Assembly (NCBI GenBank): GCA_963729695.1
Contig: CAVSOT010000001.1
Span: 310,001 to 374,000, forward strand
DNA: 64,000 nucleotides
Origin: PALSA-693 sp963729695
GTDB lineage: Bacteria; Actinomycetota; Acidimicrobiia; Acidimicrobiales; Palsa-688
Direction of reading: 5' to 3'
Shown here piece by piece: positions 41,747-51,612 of this stretch (positions are counted from its first letter, which is position 1; each line of letters opens with the position of its first letter). Made by a program: the position numbers and the translations under genes. Below the pieces are notes generated by a model. The model was not told where the DNA came from. It saw only the letters and a program-made list of their open reading frames with translations, and ran no database searches.

Positions 41747-44700
41747 TCACATGCCGAGGTTAGGTCCGGACGGGGTGGGTGAGGGGTGTTCCAGGTGGGC
41801 GGCGTGCTCGGGTTGGTGGTGGAGGCTTGGTCCGGCCGGGGTCCGGGTTCGAGCCGCGATCAGCTGGGCTCGTTGTTGGACGAGGTCGTGGATGGCGTGA
41901 TCGAGTAGCTGCAGGTCTCTGATTGCCGCGGGCAGTGGGGTGTCGCTCGCCGAAGGTGCTCGGGCGGCGAGGTGGGCTCGGGCGGCTTGCAAGCGTTGGG
42001 TGCCGTAGGCGGTGGGGTGGCCGTCGCGGGCGGCGCCAATGACTGCGTCGGTCCAGTGCCGGGCGAGGTGCTCGTCGAGTTCGGTGATGCGCTCGACCCG
42101 CCACTGGTTGTCGTGGTCGAAGTGTTCGCGCCGAGTCTGCTGGTGAGTGAGTTGGTCGCGCTCGACGATGGCTTGATCGAAGTCGTGGCGGGCGCGGTCG
42201 AGCATGGGGTTCATAGTGTCGATGCGGGAGGCCGCCTCGTGGTGCTGCTGGCGACGGCTACGGGTCAGGCCGCGCAGGCCGGCGGTGGCGGCCTGCCGTT
42301 GATGCCAGTGGCCTAGGCGTTGTTCCCAATCGGCCAGGTCGCGCTGTCGGGCGCGCACCGTGGCGTCGGCCCGGGTGATGCGGTCGGTCAGGTCGGGGGC
42401 CCCCTCGCCCAGGTGGGTTCGGTGGTGGTGTTGTTCGGCGCGCAGGTCGGCCTCGACGCGGTAGGGGTCGTCGGCGGCGGCGAAGGTTTTGGGTTGGGCT
42501 CGGGCCAGGGCGGCGGCGATCTGTTCGGCTGGGGTGCCCTGCGATTTGTTGACCAAGCGTCCACCGTGGTCTCCGTCGTCGAGGGGCTGGCAGGTGGTGT
42601 TCCAGGTGTGGGTGGGGGCGATGGAGCGGGATTGGCCCACATAGCCGCGGTAGCGGTCAAGGGCCGGGGTGGCCAACAAGTGGACCTGGTCCCAGGTGCC
42701 GCCTTGGACCCCGTCGATGGTGCGAGCCCAGGCGTGCGAGACCAGCGGACGGCCGTCGTCGCTGCGGCCGGTCACGACCTCGGCGGGCACGTGAGCGATC
42801 TGGCCGGCGCGGTCGAGCACGGCCAGCCCGGCCGGGGTCACCTGCCCGACGGTAACCACGCTGCCGTTGGTGAGCCGCCGTCCATCATCCACATCGATAT
42901 GGGCGTGCAGCAGGAGGCGATCCCCGGCCTGATAGGCCCGGGGTCCGGCCCAACCCGGCCCCTCCAGGGCCGGGCCGGCGATCGCGCGTTGGGCCACGAG
43001 CTCGGCCCGGATGCGGTCGGCCACGGCTTCGCAGTCGGCGTGGGTGACGGCCAGGGCGGCCACCCGGTCGGACCCGTACAGCTCCAGATCACCGAGGACC
43101 GCCCTGGCCATGGCTTCCAGGGCCTGGGCGCGGTCGGCATGGTGGTGCTCCCAACCGGCCCGGTCACGCAATTCTTGGCTAGTAGCGATCTCTCCGGCCC
43201 GGAAACGGCGTAGGGCGTGCTGTTCGATCGGGTCGGCCTGGCGACGGTTCACGGTCAGCTCGGCGGTGGCCACCTGACCCTGTCGGACCTGGTCGGACAG
43301 CCAGACGGCCAGACCGCCGGCACCGACGGGCTGGGCTTGGAGGGGATCGCCCACCAGCCACACCTGCCCGCCCGGGCAAGCGGCGGCCGCGCCCAACACC
43401 ACCTCGGCGTCACGGGTGGACAGCTGAGAGAACTCGTCCACGATCACCACACAACCAGACGGCAACTGGTCATAGTCCAAGGCGAAGCGGGCCACCGTGG
43501 TGGCCGGGATGCCCACCTGCCGCAGCTGGCCCACCGCCTGATTGGTGGTGGACACGGCCAGGACCGGCCGCCCGGCCCGGCCGGCGGCGTCTACCGCGGC
43601 GGCCAAAGTGGTGGTCTTCCCATAGCCAGCCGGAGCGATCACCGCCCGTAACCCGGTCCCCGGCCCGGCCAAGACGGGCACCGCGGCGGCTTGATCGTCA
43701 CCCAGGTGGGCGGCCCCGTCCAAGGCGCTCGCCAGGGCGGCCCCGTCTAGCGGGGACCACCTGCCGCTGTTGCAGAACGGCCAGATGATCCAGGACTCGA
43801 TCTTCCAGCCGGCGGTGCGCCACAGTGGACCACTGGCTGGGAGCCCGGCCGGTACTGTCCCGATTGACCAGACGGACCACCCGGTCCGAGCCCAGGAACG
43901 CACGAGACAGCGTCTCGATCGCGATGACGTCCAGCCGGCCGGCCCCCCAAGCCGCCACCGCCTCGATGACCTGGGCCTCCCCGAAGCGCGACCCATGGGC
44001 GCACAACCCGGCCTCGGGGTCGACCAGCCCGTCGAACAGCGCCCGCAGCTCCGCCCGACCCATCGGAGCAAGAACAGCGGGGCGGGACACGGCGGCCAGC
44101 AAGGCGTCACCGACGGGCAGGTCCGCGGCGGCAGCTTCGCGATCCCAACGGCCCCGCAAATGGGCGGGGGTCAAGCGGGGGTCTTTGCGGGCCCGGGTGG
44201 CCAGGCTGGCCGCCTCGTCGGCCTGCATCCTCGCCTTACGGTCTGTCAGTACTTCGCCGGTGGCGGCCAGATGGGCTTCGATCTGGGCGGTCCGTTTCGA
44301 AAAGGCCCGCAGTTGCGCCTCGCTCAGCCCGGTCATCTCCCGGCAGCCGTTGCGGTCCGGCCCCCACCCCACCCCCAAACGGTCCGACAGCCGCCGACGC
44401 AGCTCCTCCTGGTATACCGAGCCGGCCGCCTTGGCCCACCCATACAGCGCAGCGGCGTCGAGGGCGACCCAAACACCGTCCTCCCGGTAGACGAGATTGG
44501 GGATCACCGTGTGGGTGTGTAACTGGGGGTCGCCCTCCCGGCTGGCCCGATGCACAAATGTGGCCGCCGCCCACCCCGACGTCCCCGCCCGCAGCCGCAG
44601 CCCATTAATCTGTCGGCGGGTTACCGCCGCCCGGCCCTCCACAAACCCCAGAGCCGCCTGGACCGCCTCCACATGGGCGATCGACACCGCCGCCGCCACC

Positions 44701-45008
44701 TCCGGCGGCCCGAACGCCCACAGCAGCGACAAGCTCTTCGGCGCCGAAAAGGTGGCATCAATGGCTCGCACCGTGGCCGGCTTCGACCCGGCCAGGCGCT
44801 CACCGCTCCCCGGTTCACAGCCGTCGATCAACGATCGCAGATCGTCGGCCTGGACCACCCCGATCAGACCTAGCTGTTCGGCCAGCCGGCCCGTCCACAC
44901 CCCCGGGGCCTCGCCCGACCCCAAGTAGTAGTCCTCCACCCCGGCCGCCACCTGATCCAACACATACTCGGCGTCGGTCAACTTGGCCAGCCGCAACACG
45001 CCGCTCAT
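41747..45008 (-). CDS. MobF-type relaxase/helicase (TrwC/TraI-like), one frameshift
   Basis: The best start is the ATG at 45008 (MSGVLRLAKLTDAEYVLDQV), the normal N-terminus of TrwC-type relaxases. The three-histidine metal site lies in TFVHRASREGDPQLHTHTVI. The helicase half has Walker A APAGYGKTTTLAAAV and Walker B VIVDEFSQL, with a coiled C-terminal region. The two halves are in different frames; dropping one base from the four-base run at 43752-43755 joins them as QVVPLDGAALASAL, giving about 1085 aa. Relaxases nick oriT and lead strand transfer, so this region was mobilizable. The gene faces away from a repeat-bearing intergenic region that may hold oriT. Confidence 0.85.
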
Positions 45009-45317
45009 CCCACCAACACACTCTGGGCGCGACCCACCATTGTCATTACCTGATAAACGGCGGGTCAACCAGCCTGCTTTTTTGACCAATACGGCCACGG
45101 ACTTCCACGGACAGAAAGAATCCGCCCAGCCGACGGCCCCGCCGATCGGCCGCCCGGCTGAGAGGTGCCTTCACCGAACGCGGGCCCCCCAAGGATGACC
45201 TAGCGGCCCAGCCGGGATCACATGGGCCTCGACCGGCCCGAACGCCGCGTTGTCACGGGCCGCTCGGCTCGCCGATACCAGACGGGACACCCGGGTGGCG
45301 CCAGCCTCGGCGTAGAG

Positions 45318-45414
45318 GTGACACGCCTTTGTGACACTTCGATGGTCAAAGTGAGCACCAACAACCGAAGGCCCAGCAGCACTCCCCCATCGCTGGAGTC
45401 CCCAAAGTGACACG
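45318..45414. other. GTGACAC repeats, possible oriT or regulator sites
   Basis: GTGACAC occurs at 45318, 45331 and 45408; at the first and last it extends to GTGACACGCC. They sit in the roughly 500-bp gap between the relaxase start and the divergent winged-helix genes, where oriT is often found. No nick-site consensus is recognised, so this is only a candidate. Confidence 0.35.
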
Positions 45415-45549
45415 CCCGGTCCCACACCTACTGATGACCAATCCACCCCCAACCAGGCCGGGTCGTCATACATGCCGACTGAGCGCAGAAAGCCGCAGCC
45501 GCGGATAACCCGCGGCCGCTGGACCTAATTGTGAACACGCAATGCAGTC

Positions 45550-46200
45550 TGGCGTCGACGACTGGGTCCGCTGGCCCGGGCCCGCCCTCGAGAACCTGGC
45601 CCTGGCCGCCCATCAGACTGAGCAAAGCTGGGTCGCCCCCGTCGGTGTCCGCGACGTCGTGGCCCGCTAACTGGGTCACCAAAGACACCGCCGCCCGAGC
45701 GGTCGCGCCCTTGGGCGCAGCCGGCCTGGTCGTCCGCTAGCGTGTGCAAGCACCAGACGGCCCGTGGCGCTCCGGCTACCGCCTCCACCTCCCCCACCGG
45801 GTATTGAGCTACGAGCCCGCCCAAACCGTCCAGACACCGCCCTTCGCAACACCAAGCAGCCCGTCCTAATCGGCAAGACAGGGAGTGTCCCACAACGAAG
45901 ACACCGCTCCCCACTGTCCAAACAGCCGAGACACCCACTCCCCCACAGGGCACTCCAGCAACGGCTGTCCTACTCGAACCGGACAGCCCAGCACCGGGCC
46001 AAGCGGCGCCGACTCGCCGACCAAACCGGAGCACGCAGGTGACCGACACGTCGTCCCCGGCGGAGGGACATCAGCGCCAGCCGGAAGCCGCCATCCAGCC
46101 AACCCGATTCAGTTGACCCCTGGCGACGACCAGCACCATCTCCCCGGTAGCAGACCGAACACGGACCTCAACCTTGTTGCAAACCGGCCACCACGCCCCC
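45550..46200 (+). pseudogene. Decayed duplicate of the downstream winged-helix gene
   Basis: The segment PALENLALAAHQTEQSWVAPVG, then VTKDTAARAVAPLGAAGLVV and RSGYRLHLP parallels ALEDLALAAHGSEQGWVAPVG, VTKDTAARAIAALGAVEFVV and RSGYRLRLP in the intact gene 0.7 kb further on. In-frame stops and a frame change at about 45665 break it. Its tail also keeps the CPN-like and SPT-rich pattern. It is a tandem copy that has lost function. Confidence 0.65.
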
Positions 46201-46297
46201 TCTAGGTGAAGGCCCCATCCCGCCATAGGTGGACCGAGCCCCTCCTAGTTATGAGAACCAATTCCCCCGACCGAACCCCCAAGGCAGGAGTCCCGAA

Positions 46298-46990
46298 ATG
46301 ACAGCCGCAGTCCCCCGTGTAGTGAATGCCCCAACCAGCCGGGAACATCACAACCCCGGGATTCACAAAGCTTCAGTACCCGTGAGCAACGCGACCTCTG
46401 CTGAGTTGGTGCTCACCCCAGCGAGTCGAGCTTGGCGGCGTCGGCTCGGAGCCCTGGCGTGGGCCGCACTGGAGGATTTGGCCCTCGCCGCGCATGGAAG
46501 CGAGCAAGGGTGGGTGGCGCCCGTCGGTGTCCGCGCTGTGGCATCCAGCATCGGCGTCACCAAAGACACCGCCGCCCGGGCCATCGCCGCCCTAGGCGCC
46601 GTAGAGTTCGTCGTCCTGCAGCGCGTGGAGGGGCGAGACGGCCGTCACCGTAGCGGCTACCGGCTCCGGCTTCCCGACGGCCTCGAGCTTCGCACCTGTC
46701 CCAACAGACGAGACATCGGCTTTTCAGCGATGAGCGGTTCCTGTCCCACTGGGGAAGACAGGAACTGTCCTAAAAGAGACGACCCGGAGAACGGTCCGGT
46801 CAGGCCGGACAGCCCACCCGCGGACCAGCCCACCCGACAGCACCAATTGCGGCCCGACACGGGGAAGGCCGTATCCGATAGACCCGAACACCGCCCTTCG
46901 ACTGACGGCGCGATCCAGCCCACGCTGTTCGCTCCCGCCATCGCCGCCAAAGCTGACACGTGCCGGGATATTGGTCGGCAGCCATGGTGA
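46298..46990 (+). CDS. Winged-helix DNA-binding protein of the mobile element
   Basis: The ATG at 46298 has GGCAGGAG 7 nt before it. The 230-aa product contains a winged helix (ALAWAALEDLALAAHGSEQG, GVRAVASSIGVTKDTAARAI, AALGAVEFVVLQRVEG, HRSGYRLRLP) followed by a Pro-, Arg- and Cys-rich disordered tail (CPNRRDIG, CPTGEDRNCPKRDD). Similar proteins sit between relaxase and integrase genes in actinobacterial integrated elements, where they could control replication or transfer. It is transcribed away from the relaxase. The exact role is unknown. Confidence 0.6.
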   Translation: MTAAVPRVVNAPTSREHHNPGIHKASVPVSNATSAELVLTPASRAWRRRLGALAWAALEDLALAAHGSEQGWVAPVGVRAVASSIGVTKDTAARAIAALGAVEFVVLQRVEGRDGRHRSGYRLRLPDGLELRTCPNRRDIGFSAMSGSCPTGEDRNCPKRDDPENGPVRPDSPPADQPTRQHQLRPDTGKAVSDRPEHRPSTDGAIQPTLFAPAIAAKADTCRDIGRQPW

Positions 46991-47126
46991 CCGATCGGTC
47001 CAGCGGGGATCCAGGTCACAGGTGGCGTCCCGCGAAAACGGGAAACACGCAGAGATGCAAACGTTCGGCCGAGTTGGGCTTCGCGTCAGGAAGTCATCTC
47101 GCCACAACCGTAAGCGGTGAGCGGTA

Positions 47127-48332
47127 ATGGGCGCTCGACGGAAAACGCCCCCCGATCAGGCCAGCCTGGACCCCTGGACCTCCTTGCAGCGTCACTGGGA
47201 ACAACAGGCACGATCCGCACACGGGTCGGTGATCCTTGACTGGGCCGCCCGAGCGCCAGGCCTCGCGAACTTTGATTCGCCCCTCGAGGTGACGGCGACC
47301 ATCAGGTCGCTAGGCGACCCGGAGCGCTCCTGGGCACTGCTTGCCGATTTGCTGATCGTCGCTCACCTGGACTCGCTGGCCGGCGAAGCGGTGCTCGTGG
47401 CCCTCATACCCGGGCTTAGAGCCGCGTCGAACCGGCGATGGCGGATCGCCAAAGGTGCAGGCCCGTGGTGCGACCAGTTCGAGTTGGACATGGATACCAT
47501 CACCGCCGCGTGGGAGACCATCAACCGCGCCGCCGGCCAGCGCCACGAGCGGCCCAGTCGTCTCATCATTCGATCCGTCGAACGACAGCTGCGCACCCGC
47601 CACGAAGCGCATTGTCGAACGGCCAACCGCAGTGTGGCTCTTATCGAGGCCGACAACACTTCGATCTCCCGTCTCGCCGATCAGGACACAGTCCACCACG
47701 CCGTAGCCGTCGTCCAAGCAGTGCGCCGCGGCCTGCTCGATCCCACCAGCGCGGCGCTCGTCTATCGAGTCGCCGTTGGCGGCGAACACCTCGGTTCCGT
47801 CGCCCGACAACTTGGCGTCGGCGTTCGTCGCGCCCGTCTGCTCCTGGCCAGAGCCGACAACCAGCTCAACGGCCGGCCGCGGCGAAGGACCGACACCACT
47901 CCCACCTGTAACTCTCCTCAGGAGGACTCACCCGTGCTCCCGCTCCTACTCAACGCCAACCAAGCCGCTCAGCTCATCGGGGTCAGCCGCACCACCGTGT
48001 ATGACCTTATCGACGCGGGTGCCCTGCAGGCCGTACACCGGGGCAGGAGCCGGCGTATCCCGCTCTGGGCTGTCTACGAGTACGTGGACCAGCTATGCGG
48101 TGGCCGCTATCAGAGCATCCCCATTCGCACTCTCGTTGACTACCTCGCGCGGGTCGTCGACGACGGCGACTTACACCGACGGGGTTTGGCAGCAGCGACC
48201 GGGGCGGACTCCACGAACAAGGCGACCAGCCTCCGACGAACAAAGCCTCCAGGCGGTCGTCAGCCGCCAAGAGCACCGACTTCTCTCGGAAGCTCGCTCC
48301 TTGACGAGAAAGAAAGTGTCAAGAATGACTGA
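47127..48332 (+). CDS. Sigma-like protein fused in frame to an excisionase-type helix-turn-helix
   Basis: Residues 1-260 look like a DNA-binding protein with a sigma-region-4-like end (LVYRVAVGGEHLGSVARQLG, VGVRRARLLLARAD). Residues 270-325 are a MerR/excisionase helix-turn-helix (LNANQAAQLIGVSRTTVYDL, IDAGALQAVHRGRSRRIP). AGGAGG stands 8 nt before an in-frame GTG at 47934, exactly at the domain border, so a separate excisionase could be translated from inside the gene. In related elements these two are usually separate genes as far as I recall. The 3' end overlaps the next gene by 8 nt. Confidence 0.6.
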   Translation: MGARRKTPPDQASLDPWTSLQRHWEQQARSAHGSVILDWAARAPGLANFDSPLEVTATIRSLGDPERSWALLADLLIVAHLDSLAGEAVLVALIPGLRAASNRRWRIAKGAGPWCDQFELDMDTITAAWETINRAAGQRHERPSRLIIRSVERQLRTRHEAHCRTANRSVALIEADNTSISRLADQDTVHHAVAVVQAVRRGLLDPTSAALVYRVAVGGEHLGSVARQLGVGVRRARLLLARADNQLNGRPRRRTDTTPTCNSPQEDSPVLPLLLNANQAAQLIGVSRTTVYDLIDAGALQAVHRGRSRRIPLWAVYEYVDQLCGGRYQSIPIRTLVDYLARVVDDGDLHRRGLAAATGADSTNKATSLRRTKPPGGRQPPRAPTSLGSSLLDEKESVKND

Positions 48333-48678
48333 GCATGACCGGGATGACCTGGTGGTAATCCGTCTTCCCGCTTCTGATTGGGCATCGCTGGCCTCGCCCG
48401 ATCACCCCCCGGAGCGGCACTTCACAAGGGAGACCGATCGCTCCCACGACCTCGAGCCGGAATTCATCAGCATTTCTGAGTGGGCCAGACGAGTCGGGGT
48501 CTCCGCTGAGTCCGGCTACAAGGCCGCCCGGCTGGGACAAATACCGGGTTGTTTCCCCATTGGCCGCCTCTACCGGGTCAACTGGCCGGCGTTTATCGAT
48601 GCGACCACGAAGACGGCAAGGACGGACGATCCGCCCCTGAAGGCAGTGACAGACCGGAGCCCAAACCAGGCACGATAA
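48325..48678 (+). CDS. Excisionase-like helix-turn-helix protein, 117 aa
   Basis: The ATG at 48325 overlaps the stop of the previous gene (ATGACTGA). The core EFISISEWARRVGVSAESGY, KAARLGQIPGCFPIGRLYRV then NWPAFID is an AlpA/Xis-type winged helix-turn-helix that reads a single half-site and bends DNA. It lies tail to tail with the broken integrase, a common order for recombination directionality factors. Confidence 0.65.
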   Translation: MTEHDRDDLVVIRLPASDWASLASPDHPPERHFTRETDRSHDLEPEFISISEWARRVGVSAESGYKAARLGQIPGCFPIGRLYRVNWPAFIDATTKTARTDDPPLKAVTDRSPNQAR

Positions 48679-48707
48679 TCGGGGCAGGGCCACCGGCGAA
48701 ATGACCG

Positions 48708-49904
48708 TCAACGACGAATCAAGGCTCCCACCACTTCGGCCGCTTCCTGGTCCCGCACTGGGACGAACGCCGCATATTTTCGCAAACCTACGTCTGGGCC
48801 ATGCCCCACCCGTCCGGACGTGGTCACGATGTCAATGCCCGCGGCCAGGGCCTGGGTGACAGTGAAATGGCGAAGTTCTTGCAGCGTCACATCGAATCGT
48901 TTGACCCGACGCTTGCCCGAGCAGGTTTCGCAGTGCTTGGCACGGCGTTTCCCTCGGCAATCCGGACAAGGCTGGATACACAGGCGACCGAAGGCTTGGG
49001 TGTAGGAGTCCGGCTTCCATGCTGCGGCGCCGGTCGGATCGAGCGTAAAGACGTAGCCGTCTGGTTTATGCGCCACCTCAGCGGCTTCTGCGGCTCCCTC
49101 CATGAGGGCCCGGTGTTGGCGCAGAACTCGGATCGTCGCCGAGTCCATGGCAATGCGGCGCACTTTGTGGGTCTTGGTGGCACCGATGACCCAGCCGGGG
49201 CCGTCGTTATGCTTGACGGCTCGGGCCACGGTAAGGGTCGAGCGGTCGAGATCGACGTCGCTCCAGCGCAAGCCGCATAGCTCGCCTCGCCGCAATCCCG
49301 TCGTGGCGGATACGAAGAATGGCGGCAGCCAGCACCGGGCAGGCCCCGCCGCCTGGCCTCCTCAATAAGCCGAGCACGACTTCGGGGGTCGGGCGCCCGT
49401 ACTGGAGCCTCCGCATGCTTTGGCGGGGTGGCCTTATCGGTAGCGGGTCGTTCCACCAGATCCCACTTCTCGGCTTGGTGCAGCGCGGTAGATAGGACCC
49501 GGTGGATATGGCGGATCGACAACGCGGCTGATGCCCTCCTGCTTCCAGTGCGGCATAGGCGCGGTCGAGCTTTTGAGCCGTAAGGTCCTGAGCTTTATCT
49601 CGCCCAGGTCGCGTCGAACCCGAATGAGCTTGTCCCGATAGTTACGCACCGTCGTCGGCGAGAGGTCGTGCTCGACGTACTCCAGCCAGCGGTCGAGGAG
49701 GGCGTTGAGAGTGTCGGTGGACGCGATAGTGGTGCCGGTGCGGACCTCGGTGAGGAAGGCGGCCAGACGCCTCGTCGGCCTGCTTTTTGGTGCCGTGAGA
49801 TGGTGCGGGACCTCTGCCGGGCGACGCCGGTCCGGGGGTCGTAGCCGGTGACGACCCGCAAGCCTCCATACGCCGCGCCTAACCTCTGTCTTCGTGCCTC
49901 TCAT
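48708..49904 (-). pseudogene. int: Tyrosine recombinase with inserted zinc-ribbon motif, frameshifted
   Basis: The N-terminal part (MRGTKTEVRRGVW, then TDTLNALLDRWLEYVEHDL, SPTTVRNYRDKLIRVRRDLG) is the SAM-like core-binding domain. The catalytic part has Arg in RRGELCGLRWSDVDLD, TKTHKVRRIAMD, LQELRHFTVTQALAAG and Tyr in RKYAAFVPV. Frame changes near 49780, 49560 and 49300 break it. Between the first Arg and LRH lies CPDCRGKRRAKHCETC followed by SGKRR, a four-cysteine DnaJ-like zinc motif not usual at this place. The gene faces away from tRNA-Arg. Confidence 0.75.
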
Positions 49905-50043
49905 TGCCGCTCCCTCGATCGTGCGCCTTGGACCGTGCGTCGAAAGATTCTAGACGCGTCCTAGACGCGACAGCTAGGATCAGGACCTCACGTGCGAGAC
50001 GCAGAAGACAAGAAAGGTGTCTGACCAGCACTTTTATCACCCA

Positions 50044-50116
50044 GCCCCCGTAGCTCAGAGGATAGAGCGTCGGTTTCCTAAACCGTGCGTCGCAGGTTCG
50101 AGTCCTGCCGGGGGCG
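50044..50116 (+). tRNA. tRNA-Arg (anticodon CCT)
   Basis: The acceptor arms GCCCCCG and CGGGGGC pair, the D-arm is GCTC-AGAGGATA-GAGC, the anticodon loop is TTCCTAA with CCT, and the T-arm is GCAGG-TTCGAGT-CCTGC. CCA is not encoded. The outermost anticodon-stem pair is a T-T mismatch. This tRNA is a common integration site, and integrase remnants lie on both sides. Confidence 0.93.
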
Positions 50117-50132
50117 CAGCAATAAGGGCTGC

Positions 50133-50690
50133 TCAGATGCTATTTCGCCCATGGCGACCGGAGCGGGCGTGACCCACACGTGACCCACCGGATCCGGCCG
50201 CCGTCCGGGCGCCTCGCCCGCGAGTGTCAAATGCATCGGTCAGCTGCTCCTCCAGCCCGGGGAGAATGTGACCGTAAGTGTTCAACGTCACCGTGATAGA
50301 CGAATGGCCCATGCGCTCCATGATCGCCCGCGGATGCGCTCCTCCGGCGATGAGAAAGCCAGCAAACGAATGACGCAAATCATGGAACCTCACGGTTTCG
50401 GGCAGATCGGCGTGCCCCACCGCGGGCTTGAAGTGGCGGGCACAAAAATTCCCATGCCGAAGCGGGCCGCCCTCGGGTCCAGGAAAGACGAAGTCCTCCT
50501 GACCCTTGCCCGCCAACAGGGGAACCAGCTCGTCGCACAAGAACCGCGGAAGCGGGACCGAGCGGCTCTGGTACGTCTTGGTCGATCCGAACATCAGGCC
50601 CCGCCACCGGCCGGACGGAAGACGGTCGACGGCACCGGCCACACGACGTCGCACAGTTAGAACCTCCCCCGACGAAGCTCGGTGAACGGG
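50133..50690 (-). pseudogene. int: C-terminal half of a second tyrosine recombinase
   Basis: The readable part starts around SGEVLTVRRRVAGAV and goes on with STKTYQSRSVPLPRFLCDEL, FHDLRHSFAGFLIAGG (H-x-L-R) and MERMGHSSITVTLNTYGHIL with the catalytic Tyr, ending 17 bp from tRNA-Arg. The N-terminal domain and the first catalytic Arg are missing; mazEF lies where they should be. This is the usual position and orientation of an integrase next to its tRNA target, so it belonged to an older element to the right. Confidence 0.8.
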
Positions 50691-50770
50691 ATGGAGAGGC
50701 CGGCTGCGCCGGCAACCGCCGCGCCTGACTCTAACCGCCGGGTGTGACATCGGGCCGTACCCATCGAGCC

Positions 50771-50790
50771 GGTTATACCGGGTTATACTG
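50771..50790 (+). promoter_or_regulatory. Direct-repeat operator/promoter of mazEF
   Basis: GGTTATACCG is followed directly by GGTTATACTG, a 10-bp direct repeat covering a -10-like TATACT (50784-50789). The GTG of the antitoxin gene is only 6 nt further, so the message may be leaderless. Such repeats over the promoter fit autoregulation by the antitoxin. Confidence 0.5.
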
Positions 50791-50795
50791 GAAGG

Positions 50796-51044
50796 GTGAA
50801 GACGGCGATATCGGTTCCAGACGACACCTACGAGCGGGCATCGAAGCGGGCCCGAGACCTGGGGATGAGCCGCTCGGAGTTCTTTTCTCGGGCCGCCGAC
50901 CGCTACCTGGACGAACTGGACCGCGACTCGGTCACCCAACAGATCGACCAGGCGATCGCCGAGCCGGGTCACACCGACGAATCCGGCAAAGACGCGGTTG
51001 ATGTCGGACGCCGACTGCTGGTCGGCGGCACCGACGACTGGTGA
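50796..51044 (+). CDS. mazE: MazE-like antitoxin (ribbon-helix-helix)
   Basis: This 82-aa protein begins MKTAISVPDDTYERASKRAR, then DLGMSRSEFFSRAADRYL, a ribbon-helix-helix DNA-binding domain. The acidic C-terminal tail (HTDESGKDAVDVG) would wrap the toxin. It overlaps mazF by 4 bp (GTGA). The pair sits between an integrase tail and an excisionase gene, so it came in as cargo or replaced part of an older element. Confidence 0.88.
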   Translation: MKTAISVPDDTYERASKRARDLGMSRSEFFSRAADRYLDELDRDSVTQQIDQAIAEPGHTDESGKDAVDVGRRLLVGGTDDW

Positions 51045-51382
51045 TCCAGCGAGGCGGCATCTACTGGGCCGATCTCGGCCAAGCGAAGGGGTCGCGCCCG
51101 GCGAAACGGCGACCAGTGCTCGTGATTTCCGCCGACACCTACAACCGAAGCCGTCTGGCCACGATCCTCGCCGCGGTCGTCACCTCGAACACCAAGTTGG
51201 CAGCCATGCCGGGCAACGTGTTCCTCTCCGCCGCCACCACCGGCCTCCCTCGGGACTCCGTCGTCAACGTCACGGCGCTGGTCACTCTGAACAAGACTGA
51301 CCTCGCCGATCGCGTCGGCAACCTTTCGGGTGAGCTCCTCACCAACGTGGAACGAGGGCTTCGCCGCGTTCTCAACCTGTAG
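51041..51382 (+). CDS. mazF: MazF/PemK-type endoribonuclease toxin
   Basis: This 113-aa protein has the family signature RGGIYWADLG, GSRPAKRRPVLVIS, then the loop SNTKLAAMPGNVFLS and the C-terminal VTLNKTDLADRVGNLSGE. MazF enzymes cut single-stranded mRNA at short motifs. The conserved Arg and Thr of the active site are in RRPVLVIS and VVTSNT. The frame is intact, and with mazE it forms a complete module. Confidence 0.92.
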   Translation: MIQRGGIYWADLGQAKGSRPAKRRPVLVISADTYNRSRLATILAAVVTSNTKLAAMPGNVFLSAATTGLPRDSVVNVTALVTLNKTDLADRVGNLSGELLTNVERGLRRVLNL

Positions 51383-51612
51383 CCGGGGCCACCGCCCGTG
51401 GTACGGGGATTTCCCCGACCGATGCCGCCGCGGTTGCGGTCGAGGAAGCGTCGGCCTCGCCCTTGGTGCTGCATGCTTGCGAGCGCGATCGGCCGTGCCG
51501 GTCACGGTAACGGCCCGGTCCGGCGGTCTGGCTTCTTGAGATTGATATCTACGGGAATCCTCCTGGGCTGACTTGCTCGGGTCTCGCGAACCCAGCTTCG
51601 TAGTTCCAGTGA

